Part shown: positions 45,497-53,180 of the stretch, piece by piece
How positions within the stretch are numbered: the first letter of the stretch is position 1
How the letters are laid out: each line of letters starts with the position of its first letter
NCBI RefSeq assembly: GCF_001298105.1
Contig: NZ_LGJH01000157.1
Span: 92,275-156,274, forward strand
Origin: Novosphingobium sp. ST904
Lineage (GTDB): Bacteria; Pseudomonadota; Alphaproteobacteria; Sphingomonadales; Sphingomonadaceae
DNA length: 64,000 nt
Reading direction: 5' to 3'
The notes under the pieces: model-generated
Told to the model about the DNA's origin: nothing
Seen by the model: the letters and a program-made list of their open reading frames with translations, nothing else
Database searches by the model: none
Made by a program: the position numbers and the translations under genes

Positions 45497-45535
45497 GGGG
45501 CGGGGTTTATGACAATTTTGTCACACCCCCGCCCC
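45497..45535 (+). terminator. Long nested stem-loop after sapC
   Basis: GGGGCGGGGT (45497-45506) pairs with ACCCCCGCCCC (45525-45535, one extra C), and an inner TGACAA-TT-TTGTCA palindrome (45510-45523) completes a nearly 40-base hairpin 20 bp beyond the sapC stop. No T-run follows, so it may be a transcript-end stabiliser or a protein-binding site on TGACAATTTTGTCA. Confidence 0.5.
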
Positions 45536-45597
45536 ATTATGCAGCACCATCCCAACGCGCACTTGCAAAAGGTATGTTGCATGCCCCATTCTAGGGG

Positions 45598-45625
45598 TTG
45601 AATGTGCGATCAGGCTTGCTATGTT
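45598..45625 (+). promoter_or_regulatory. Promoter of the intergenic small RNA
   Basis: TTGAAT (45598-45603), a 16-base spacer and TATGTT (45620-45625) form a sigma-70-like promoter, predicting a start at about 45629-45632, just before the first stem of the RNA. Confidence 0.55.
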
Positions 45626-45628
45626 AGG

Positions 45629-45732
45629 GCTACCTGATCGGCGCTACCCTCATGGCCCGGTCGGGTTGGTGCACATCGTGCACCTCCTCCCTGAACCTTG
45701 GCCACCTCGCGCATTGCGCGAGGTGGTTTTTT
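45629..45732 (+). ncRNA. Probable trans-acting small RNA with an exposed UCCUCCC linker
   Basis: About 104 nt. Stem 1: ACCTGATCGG (45632-45641) with CCGGTCGGGT (45658 onward; fully paired with three G-U). Stem 2: GGTGCAC-ATC-GTGCACC, a perfect 7-bp hairpin. Then an unpaired linker TCCTCCCTGAACCTTGG, and finally an intrinsic terminator, CCACCTCGCGC with GCGCGAGGTGG (45702-45712 and 45716-45726) plus six T residues. The linker is complementary to Shine-Dalgarno sequences, the hallmark of several alphaproteobacterial sRNA families. The suhB/mmgR family is my leading guess; I could not check it. Confidence 0.7.
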
Positions 45733-45806
45733 AATGTCCTGAGCAAAGCGCCGGACTTTATCCGACAATCGAACTTAGCTGCGGGCGACCTGCCGCAAAA
45801 CCTGCG

Positions 45807-46760
45807 CTATTCCGCAGCCTGCGCCCAGCCCTTGCCGCCCGAATCCTGCACCAGATCGCAGACCAAGGCCGCCAGGCGGCGCACCAGTCCTTCCAGCAGT
45901 TCGGTCACCGCATTCATCCCGTCACCCGGCTCCAGCAGCCGCGAATCGAGATAGCTGCTCCGGTCGATCTCGATCTGCATCGCATGGACACCCTCGGACG
46001 GCGCGCCATGACGATCGAGGACATATCCGCCCGCATAGGGCCGATTATGAGCTGCCTCCTGCCCCTGCACTGAAAACCACGAGAATGCCGAAGCGACCAG
46101 ACTGCCGTGACAGGCGGCACCGAAGCGGTCTCCGATAACGAAACGGGCAGGCTCGCTTCCCAGTCGCACGGGCAGCGGCGGCATCGAATGGAAATCGAGC
46201 AACAAGGCCGCGCCCCAGCGGTCGCGCAGAGCCGTTAGCGCCTGCGACAAGGCGGAATGGTAAGGCCGGTGAACCCCCTCCAGCCGATCGACGAGCGCAG
46301 CGCGCTCAAGCCTCCCGCGCCAGATCTCCCCCAGACCGGGAAGGCGGCGCGGGACGAGCCCCAGCCCGCTGCGCGCGCGGCGACTCGGCAAGAGGCTCGC
46401 ACCTTCCGGCCGCGAACCGCGCGGGACCATTTCCCAATCCACATCGTCTGGCGCCCGGTTGAGATCAATCATGGCGCGCGGAGCCTGAGCGACGAGCAGC
46501 CCCGCCCCCGTTGACCGCGCAACGCTTCTCGCGATTCGATCGACATAGCGATCTTCAAGCCGGACTGCGGCGATTTCAGGCTGGCGCATCTCACGCAGGA
46601 GCGACGCCGGATAGGCCCGGCCCGCATGAGGAACCGCGATCAGCACGGGGATCGCGGAAGGCTCCGATCCATCGATCACATAGGCCGGAATCTCCGGCAA
46701 GCCCGGTATCCAGCCCCCGACCCGTTGTTGCGAATCATTCTCGCCCGAAGGTTTTGCCAT
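45807..46760 (-). CDS. N-formylglutamate amidohydrolase family protein
   Basis: About 317 residues from ATG 46760. N-formylglutamate amidohydrolase (HutG-type) releases formate and glutamate in histidine breakdown. Seen: PVLIAVPHAGRAYPASLLRE (metal-binding PHAG, near 40-60), RLEDRYVDRIARSVA, MIDLNRAPDDVDWEMV (DLNR motif), LLLDFHSMPPLP (metal His) and AMQIEIDRSSYLDS (conserved EI.R.Y). No other hut gene is present, so the physiological substrate may differ. It is divergent from cpdR, an arrangement I recall in many alphaproteobacteria. Confidence 0.9.
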   Translation of the reverse strand: MAKPSGENDSQQRVGGWIPGLPEIPAYVIDGSEPSAIPVLIAVPHAGRAYPASLLREMRQPEIAAVRLEDRYVDRIARSVARSTGAGLLVAQAPRAMIDLNRAPDDVDWEMVPRGSRPEGASLLPSRRARSGLGLVPRRLPGLGEIWRGRLERAALVDRLEGVHRPYHSALSQALTALRDRWGAALLLDFHSMPPLPVRLGSEPARFVIGDRFGAACHGSLVASAFSWFSVQGQEAAHNRPYAGGYVLDRHGAPSEGVHAMQIEIDRSSYLDSRLLEPGDGMNAVTELLEGLVRRLAALVCDLVQDSGGKGWAQAAE

Positions 46761-46912
46761 GTTCGGAAACTGGCCTTTTCGACCACTCAAGTCAAAGCGT
46801 CCCGTTCCCGGTCAGTGGGGAAACCGGGCGAGAATTTTAACGGAATAGGCGCTATGGCTCGAAGCATAGACCGTCGCACCCATGCGTCAGAACAAATCTG
46901 GATAGAAACCCG

Positions 46913-47287
46913 ATGATCCGCATCCTGCTTGCCGAAGACGACCAGGCCATGCGCACTTACCTTGCACGTGCGCTGGAAAACGCCGGCTACGACGTACTGG
47001 CCGTCGATCGCGGTACAGAAGCCCTCCCCCACCTGGAAAACGAACATTTCGATCTGCTGCTCTCCGACATCGTCATGCCGGAGATGGACGGCATCGAGCT
47101 TGCCCAGCGCTGTGCCGAAGTTTCGCCGATGACCAAGGTCATGTTCATCACCGGCTTCGCGGCCGTCACCTTGCGCGCCAGCCGCGAGGCACCGCACGCC
47201 AAAGTGCTCTCGAAGCCCTTCCATCTGCGTGATATCGTTATGGAAGTTCAGCGCGTCTTCGGGCTTTCCGAGCACGCTCGCCTCTGA
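46913..47287 (+). CDS. cpdR: Single-domain response regulator CpdR
   Basis: 124 residues, receiver domain only. Acidic pocket AEDDQ (D9, D10), phosphoacceptor D52 in LLLSDIVMPEMDG, Thr 80 and Lys 101 (LSKPF) are all present. In Caulobacter, unphosphorylated CpdR primes ClpXP for degradation of CtrA pathway substrates and is controlled through the CckA-ChpT relay. The C-terminus (IVMEVQRVFGLSEHARL) is close to the CpdR type. The start ATG 46913 is good. Its neighbour is N-formylglutamate amidohydrolase, divergently. Confidence 0.92.
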   Translation: MIRILLAEDDQAMRTYLARALENAGYDVLAVDRGTEALPHLENEHFDLLLSDIVMPEMDGIELAQRCAEVSPMTKVMFITGFAAVTLRASREAPHAKVLSKPFHLRDIVMEVQRVFGLSEHARL

Positions 47288-47423
47288 TTCCGGCTATCCA
47301 CAGAACCGTCCACAGGCAGTTCGAGATTTTTGGAAAAAACGGGTTGCCAACCTCTGACACCACCGTTAGAGGGCCAATCCACCGAGCGGCACACCACGCC
47401 GCTCCGGACCGACCGAATGGTGT

Positions 47424-47498
47424 GGGCGTATAGCTCAGTGGTAGAGCACTATGTTGACATCGTAGGGGTCGCAAGTTCAATCCTTGCTACGCCCACCA
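47424..47498 (+). tRNA. tRNA-Val, anticodon GAC
   Basis: 75 nt with encoded CCA. Acceptor GGGCGTA pairs with TACGCCC; D-arm TAGCTCAGTGGTAGAGC; anticodon stem CTATG/CGTAG with loop TTGACAT giving GAC at positions 34-36; T-arm GTTCAATCC. The anticodon stem (CTATG with CGTAG) holds one weak pair (T-G). It decodes GUC and GUU valine codons. Confidence 0.95.
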
Positions 47499-47747
47499 TT
47501 CGGACCGCCGGCCAGAGCTGAGCCGGCCCTCCCGAACATCGTTGAGCCGGCTTCGTAAAGAAGCACGCCGACAGAAGCGCAAGTCGCCATCGATTGCGCA
47601 TCCTTCACTCCCCTTCGACATCGACCGTGCATGCGTTGCAACTCCGCCACCGCGCAAAGCGGCCGGCCGCCCCGCAACCTGCCTTGCCAGCGCTCCCCCG
47701 CCTGCCTAAGAGACGCCCAATTTCTCACCTCTGGGGAGTATTCAGGA

Positions 47748-48970
47748 ATGGCGAAAATCAAGGTCAAGAATCCCATCGTCGAGATGGACGGCGATGAAAT
47801 GACGCGGATCATCTGGGAATGGATCCGTGAACGACTGATCCTCCCCTACCTCGACATCGATCTCAAGTACTACGACCTCTCGGTCCAGAAGCGCGACGAG
47901 ACGAACGACCAGATCACCGTCGACGCCGCCAACGCCACCAAGGAACACGGCGTTGCCGTCAAGTGCGCGACCATCACGCCCGACGAAGCGCGCGTCACCG
48001 AATTCGACCTCAAGAAGATGTGGAAGTCGCCCAACGGCACGATCCGCAACATCCTGGGCGGCGTCGTCTTCCGCGAGCCGATCGTGATCTCGAACGTTCC
48101 CCGCCTGGTTCCGGGCTGGACCGATCCGATCGTCGTCGGCCGTCACGCCTTCGGCGACCAGTACAAGGCCACCGACACCCTGATCCCCGGCCCGGGCAAG
48201 CTGCGCCTGGTGTGGGACGGCGAGAGCGGCGAGAAGATCGACCTCGACGTGTTCGACTTCCCGGCTCCGGGCGTCGCCATGGCGATGTACAACCTCGACG
48301 AATCGATCCGCGACTTCGCACGCGCTTCGTTCAACTACGGCCTGAACCTCAAGTGGCCGGTGTACCTCTCGACCAAGAACACCATCCTCAAGGCCTATGA
48401 CGGCCGCTTCAAGGATCTGTTCCAAGAAGTGTTCGACACCGAAGGCTTCGCCGAGAAGTTCAAGGATGCCGGCATCGTCTACGAACACCGCCTGATCGAC
48501 GACATGGTCGCTCGGCGCTCAAGTGGTCGGGCAAGTTCGTCTGGGCCTGCAAGAACTACGACGGCGACGTGCAGTCGGACACCGTTGCGCAGGGCTTCGG
48601 CTCGCTGGGCCTGATGACCTCGGTTCTCCTCTCGCCCGACGGCAAGACCGTGGAAGCGGAAGCCGCCCACGGCACCGTGACCCGTCACTACCGCCAGCAC
48701 CAGCAGGGCAAGGCGACCTCGACCAACCCGATCGCCTCGATCTTCGCCTGGACCCGCGGCATCGCCTATCGCGGCAAGTTCGACGAAACGCCGGAAGTGG
48801 TGAAGTTCGCCGAAACGCTTGAGCGTATCTGCATCGAGACCGTCGAAAGCGGCAAGATGACCAAGGATCTCGCGCTGCTGATCGGTCCGGATCAGAACTG
48901 GATGACCACCGAACAGTTCTTCGAGGCCATCGTCCAGAACCTCGAAGCCGAAATGGCCAACTGGGCGTAA
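47748..48970 (+). CDS. icd: NADP-dependent isocitrate dehydrogenase, apparent -1 frameshift
   Basis: Homodimeric eukaryotic-type (class II) enzyme producing 2-oxoglutarate, CO2 and NADPH. Begins MAKIKVKNPIVEMDGDEMTR; KKMWKSPNGTIRNILGG (substrate-binding SPNGTIRN), VGRHAFGDQY and WPVYLSTKNTILKAYDGRFK are visible. A missing base at 48511 breaks the frame after LIDDMVA; restoring it gives SALKWSGKFVWACKNYDGDV. Then TVAQGFGSLGLMTSVLLSPD and AEAAHGTVTRHYRQHQQGK, with NPIASIFAWTRGI. Restored length 407 residues, normal. GGGGAG lies 12 bases before the start. A strong terminator follows. Confidence 0.96.
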
Positions 48971-48998
48971 GCCCCCGGCCTTTCGGATCTGAATTCGA

Positions 48999-49037
48999 AG
49001 AAAAACCCTCCGCCCATCAAGGGCGGAGGGTTTTTCT
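48999..49037 (+). terminator. Strong intrinsic terminator of icd
   Basis: CCCTCCGCCC (49006-49015) and GGGCGGAGGG (49021-49030) are exact complements with a five-base loop, flanked by AAAAA and TTTTT, so it can act in both directions between icd and the convergent dioxygenase gene. Confidence 0.95.
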
Positions 49038-49110
49038 TTGCCTGCAAGCGCTCCGACCGCCGGACACATCCGGCGGGCTTATGGAATTTGAAATCGGCTT
49101 CGGCAAAAGC

Positions 49111-49956
49111 TTATTCGAAGGGCTCTTCACCTTCGAGCTTGGTACGGTGCATCATGCGCCCGCAGGTCGGATCATAGGCTTCTGCCCGGTGCATGGTGCC
49201 GGTGTTATCCCACATCACGAGATCGCCGACTTCCCATTCGTGGCTATACGTGAATTCCGGGCCGGTCGCCCATTCGCGCAGGCCGTGAATGATCATCGCG
49301 CTTTCCAGAGCCGACTTGCCAACGACCTGCGCGGAAGTGCAGCCGATCACGAGGCTCTTACGGCCCGACTGGTGCTTCCAGACCAGCGGCAGCTCCTGTT
49401 CGCCGATCTGGGCATAGCCCTGGAGCTTGGCCAGGCTGGGTTCCGGCTCGTAATAGAACAGGCTTGCCCAGGGACCATGAACGACGCGGTACTGCTCGTA
49501 CTCTTCCTGCTTTTCGGCAGGCAGGCCCTCGAACGCCGCATAAGTATTGGCGAAGCCGGTGTTGCCGGTGCCGCGCGGGCTCGGCACGCGGCAGGAAAGC
49601 AGCGAGGCCAGGATCGGCACGTCATTGCGGGTGCCATCGATATGCCAGTAGAGCGAGCCCTTGAGGTACTCCGCCGCCATCGGGTTTTCCTTGGCGTCGA
49701 GCGTGATCTTCGAGATCACTTCCTCGCCGCCCTTCCGCTCCGGCGCAAAAGTGCCCAGCGTCTTCGTGAAGGCGATCTGCTCTTCATCGGTGAAGTTGAC
49801 CTGCGGGAACACCAGCACGCCGCGCGCTTCCAGCAGCTCCCGGATTTCCCTGGCAATTTCCCCGGACAGGAGCTCTTCCTTCGTGTTGAGCACACGACCG
49901 CCGATTTTCGGCTTGATATCTTCCGCGTTGAGTTTGGTCTGGGTTGCGACCGACAT
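49111..49956 (-). CDS. TauD/TfdA family 2-oxoglutarate-dependent dioxygenase
   Basis: 281 residues. Fe(II) facial triad: HxD in LYWHIDGTRND (near 104-106) and the distal His in NTGTMHRAEAYDP (near 259); the 2-oxoglutarate-binding Arg is in GRMMHRTKLEG. N-terminal part has LLEARGVLVFPQVNFTDEEQ and FTKTLGTFAPE. Family members oxidise taurine, 2,4-D, quaternary ammonium compounds and related substrates; nothing here decides between them. An upstream TetR gene on the same strand (155 bp away) is the likely regulator. Length is typical. Confidence 0.9.
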   Translation of the reverse strand: MSVATQTKLNAEDIKPKIGGRVLNTKEELLSGEIAREIRELLEARGVLVFPQVNFTDEEQIAFTKTLGTFAPERKGGEEVISKITLDAKENPMAAEYLKGSLYWHIDGTRNDVPILASLLSCRVPSPRGTGNTGFANTYAAFEGLPAEKQEEYEQYRVVHGPWASLFYYEPEPSLAKLQGYAQIGEQELPLVWKHQSGRKSLVIGCTSAQVVGKSALESAMIIHGLREWATGPEFTYSHEWEVGDLVMWDNTGTMHRAEAYDPTCGRMMHRTKLEGEEPFE

Positions 49957-50110
49957 TTTCCGAACTCTCCCAATTCACTGACGAGAACGTCGTTCCTGCG
50001 ATGCGCGAAGAACGAGGCCTGCATCAATCCGCCCATGGCGATAGTTGCGATCGGGATTGTTTTATCACGTACTGAACGCCCGTTCAAACAGGCGTGCAGC
50101 GGCTCGGCGA

Positions 50111-50703
50111 TCAGTCGGCCCCGATCGGCTCCAGCCGGGACAGCCAGGTTTCCACGATGGCCATGGCGGCCTCATGGCCGTCCGTCACGCCCAGCGCCGA
50201 TTCCATCACGATGGCCCGGCCGATCCCGGCCAGAACCACGGTGAGGCCGGCGGCGTCGAAACCTTCAAGCACCTTGAGCGATCGCCCAGAATATGTTCGA
50301 GAATCTCGACCTGGCGCTTGCGCATGGCCATGCTGTGCTCCGCCATCATCTGGCGAACCGCCGGCCGATGGTTGGAAAGCGCCATGAATTCGAGGGACAT
50401 CGCGGTCCTGCTGGTATCGACGAAGAAGCACCAGAGCGCCCGCACCGGATCGTCGGAAGTCAGCGCCTCCTCGATCATGCGATCGCTTTCGGCAGCGCCC
50501 TGGCGCGAGACTTCGAGCAGGAGATCGTCGGTCGTGGGAAAATAGTAATGGACGAGCGAAGGCTTGAGCCCTGCCCGCGCCGCCACGCGCCGCGTGCTTG
50601 CGGCGGCATAGCCTTCGTCCCGAATGAGTTGGACGGTCGCCTCGACGATACGTGCCCGCGTCGCGGACGTCTCGGCTCCGATCCTGCGCGGTGCGCCTGC
50701 CAT
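50111..50703 (-). CDS. TetR family transcriptional regulator, apparent -1 frameshift
   Basis: About 197 residues. HTH domain: ATRARIVEATVQLIRDEGYA and STRRVAARAGLKPSLVHYYF at about residues 14-57, then an all-helical ligand domain. A missing base near 50283 breaks the frame in the C-terminal half: restoring it gives HILGGSLKVLEGFDAAGL, and the frame then ends at 50111 after ETWLSRLEPIGAD. It sits directly upstream of the TauD-type dioxygenase on the same strand and divergent from the radical SAM gene. Regulation of the dioxygenase is inferred from position. Confidence 0.88.
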
Positions 50704-50776
50704 CAGATCTCCTTTGCCGCGCTGGCCTAGGGCCTGCGGCCGGGAAGATCAACCGGACCGCCGGGACTTGCTATTT

Positions 50777-50791
50777 GTTCCCTGTTTGTTC
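50777..50791 (+). promoter_or_regulatory. LexA box (GTTC-N7-GTTC) upstream of the radical SAM gene
   Basis: GTTC (50777-50780), seven bases, GTTC (50788-50791): a perfect match to the alphaproteobacterial SOS operator, ending 12 bases before the ATG at 50804. It predicts damage-inducible expression of the radical SAM protein. Confidence 0.8.
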
Positions 50792-50803
50792 AAAAAAGGC
50801 GGC

Positions 50804-51874
50804 ATGAAAGTCCACAAGGGAAGAGGCGCCGTCAGCGGACAGGCCAGCACCCGCTTCAACCTCCCACAGCGGGAGGCCGATGGCGACTGGCTCGACAGCA
50901 GGGACGATGTCGACGGCCCTGCCCGCCATCCGGCCACGACCGTAACAGAAGAGCATCCCCGCTCAATCCTGTCCTTCAACAAGTCTCCGGACATCCCGTT
51001 CGATCGCTCGATCAACGCCTATCGCGGCTGCGAGCACGGCTGCATCTATTGCTTCGCACGGCCGACCCATGCCTATCACGACCTCTCGCCCGGTCTCGAT
51101 TTCGAAACCAGGCTCTTCGCGAAACCCCAGGCAGCCAGTCTGCTTCGCGAAACTCTGGCCAAGTCCGGCTATAGGCCCGCACCGATCGCGATGGGCACCA
51201 ATACAGACCCCTATCAGCCTATCGAGGGGCGTTACCGGATCACCCGCGCCATTCTTGAGCTCTGCCTCGAAACACGCCACCCCGTGACGATCACCACGAA
51301 ATCGGACCGCGTCCTGCACGATCTCGACCTGATCGCGGAACTGGCCCGGCTGAAGCTGGTGGCAGTGGCCATTTCGGTGACCAGCACGGACCCGCACCTG
51401 TCACGCCTTCTCGAACCTCGCGCCGCGACTCCGCACAAGCGGATCGCAGCGCTCGGCGAACTGGCCAGAGCCGGAGTGCCGGCCCATGTCTCGATCGCGC
51501 CGGTCATTCCCTCCATCACCGACCAGTTCCTGGAGGAAATTCTGGAAGCAGCCTCCGCGCAGGGAATCCACGCCGCAACGTGGATCATGATCCGGCTTCC
51601 TCACGAAGTCGCTCCCTTGTTCCGCGAATGGCTTGACGCTCATTTCCCCGACCGGGCCGGGAAAGTCATGGCCACTATCCAGTCGATGCGGGGCGGACGC
51701 GACAATGACCCGCAGTTCTTCACCAGGATGCGGCCGAGCGGCGTGTGGGCCGACCTTTTCCGGCATCGGTTCAGGGTTGCGATGAAGCGGATGGGCTTCG
51801 CGAAGCCGTCCATCGCGCTCGACTGTTCGCAATTTCGCCGTCCGTCGCTCGATGGCCAGCTCTCCCTGCTCTAG
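50804..51874 (+). CDS. PA0069-family radical SAM protein (SplB-like/Rv2578c type)
   Basis: About 356 residues from ATG 50804. The [4Fe-4S] motif C-x3-C-x2-C lies in YRGCEHGCIYCFARPTH (near 72-88). IAMGTNTDPYQPIEGRYRIT, then VTITTKSDRVLHDLDLIAEL and VAVAISVTSTDPHLSRLLEP follow, with a DNA-photoproduct-lyase-like layout in the C-terminal half. Family members (PA0069, Rv2578c) have no established substrate as far as I know; they are annotated as 'DNA repair photolyase' related to spore photoproduct lyase. A perfect LexA box in the promoter fits a DNA-damage role. Confidence 0.9.
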   Translation: MKVHKGRGAVSGQASTRFNLPQREADGDWLDSRDDVDGPARHPATTVTEEHPRSILSFNKSPDIPFDRSINAYRGCEHGCIYCFARPTHAYHDLSPGLDFETRLFAKPQAASLLRETLAKSGYRPAPIAMGTNTDPYQPIEGRYRITRAILELCLETRHPVTITTKSDRVLHDLDLIAELARLKLVAVAISVTSTDPHLSRLLEPRAATPHKRIAALGELARAGVPAHVSIAPVIPSITDQFLEEILEAASAQGIHAATWIMIRLPHEVAPLFREWLDAHFPDRAGKVMATIQSMRGGRDNDPQFFTRMRPSGVWADLFRHRFRVAMKRMGFAKPSIALDCSQFRRPSLDGQLSLL

Positions 51875-52002
51875 AGGCGTTTCAACACCTGTTGAAGCCA
51901 CCTTTGGAATGCCCCCGAGAGGCAATTGTCCCGGCCATTGCAGACCTTGATCGCCGATCAGGAAAACCCGAGGATTCCTGTGCCATTCCAACCGGGGACG
52001 CC

Positions 52003-52799
52003 ATGCAGGAACCCACCATTCTCGTAGATAGTCGCGGCGACGTGGAGATCCTCACTCTCGATCGGCCGCACGTCCTCAATGCTCTCGACGAGAACATGAC
52101 CTTCGCGCTGCGAGACTATTTTGCCGGCCTGGCCGAGCGGCCCGAGGTGCGGGTGGTGCTGCTGCGCGGCGCAGGCCGGAACTTCTGCGCCGGACTGGAC
52201 CTTTCCGGGTGGCAAAACGACGCATCTAGGGGCGAACTTCAGCACTTCTGGCGCCTGCAAAGGAGCCTCGCAGGGCTGCTGGAACTGATGCGCGCCTGTC
52301 CGCAGCCGATCATCGGCCTCGGCCATGGCGCGGCCTGCGGTGCGGGTTTTCGCTCCTGCTGGCCTGCGATGTGCGATATGGCGCGCCGGACCTCAGGATG
52401 AATGCGGCCTACATCAAGATCGGCCTTGGCGGCTGTGATCTGGGATGCAGCTACTTCCTGCCCCGTATCGTGGGCGCTTCGGTCGCCACCGAATACATGC
52501 TCACCGGCCGCTTCATGGATGCCGGGAAGGCGCTGCAATGCGGCCTTCTGAGCGAGATCGCTCCGCTGGATTCCCTGCTGGATCGTGGGCTGGCGCTGGC
52601 CGGCGAAATGCTGGCCAATTCTCCGATGGGCCTGCGCCTTACGAAGGAAGGCATAAACCGCAATCTCGATGCGCGCTCCCTCTCTGACGCCATGGCGCTC
52701 GAAGACCGGCAACAGGTCATGATGTTGATGAGCGAGGATTTTTCGGAAGGACTGGCGGCCTTTCGTGAGAAGCGCCCGCCCAAGTTCCGGGATCGCTGA
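52003..52799 (+). CDS. Enoyl-CoA hydratase/isomerase family protein, apparent -1 frameshift
   Basis: About 265 residues. Crotonase fold: LTLDRPHVLNALDENMTFAL (about 15-34), VVLLRGAGRNFCAGLDLSGW (oxyanion hole), PIIGLGHGAACGAGF and the following segment. A missing T in the TTTT at 52347-52350 shifts frame; restoring it yields GAGFSLLLACDVRYGAPDLR, the crotonase signature. Then IGLGGCDLGCSYFLPRIVGA and AKSL-like LSEIAPLDSLLDRGLALAGE. The catalytic Glu positions are not clearly conserved (GGCDLGCSYFL in place of the usual E), so it may be an isomerase or CoA hydrolase rather than a hydratase. GGGGA precedes ATG 52003. Confidence 0.87.
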
Positions 52800-52871
52800 A
52801 CGGGATCACGAAACCTTGCGCCGCTTTCACGCGTTTCCCCGTCCAACGATAAGACAGGACAGGAGGTCTGC

Positions 52872-53159
52872 ATGACCGAAGAAACCGTTACAACCGAGCG
52901 CGCACCGGAAGCCCCCACCACCACGACAACGATCATTCGCGAGCGCAGCTCGTCCGGCGGGGCGACCGGGATAGTGATGGCGCTGATCCTGCTGGTCGCC
53001 GTAGTCGGCGGCATCTATCTCTTCAGCAAGGGTACGGAGAGCGAGACGGCAAAGGACAACGCGATCTCGGAGGCCGCGAACGAAGTAGGCACGGCCGCCA
53101 ACAAGGTTGGCGACGCCGCCCAGGACGCCGCTCAGGACGTCAGCCGAAACAATCGGTAA
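52872..53159 (+). CDS. Small membrane protein with coiled, charged C-terminus
   Basis: 95 residues. N-terminus rich in Thr/Glu/Pro (MTEETVTTERAPEAPTTTTT), then one membrane helix (TGIVMALILLVAVVGGIYLF, about 32-51) and an Ala/Asp/Asn-rich helical tail (AANEVGTAANKVGDAAQDAA). The tail has a heptad-like Val/Ala periodicity similar to LEA or apolipoprotein-like repeats. The start follows AGGAGG exactly. Function unknown; similar short proteins are common in sphingomonads. Convergent with dnaE. Confidence 0.65.
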   Translation: MTEETVTTERAPEAPTTTTTIIRERSSSGGATGIVMALILLVAVVGGIYLFSKGTESETAKDNAISEAANEVGTAANKVGDAAQDAAQDVSRNNR

Positions 53160-53180
53160 GCTTGGCGCTTGCGCCGGCGG

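Noticed and set aside
51745..52002. Extended N-terminus of the enoyl-CoA hydratase
   Set aside because: The open frame runs upstream through the radical SAM gene in another frame; GGGGA just before ATG 52003 and the crotonase start fix the shorter form.
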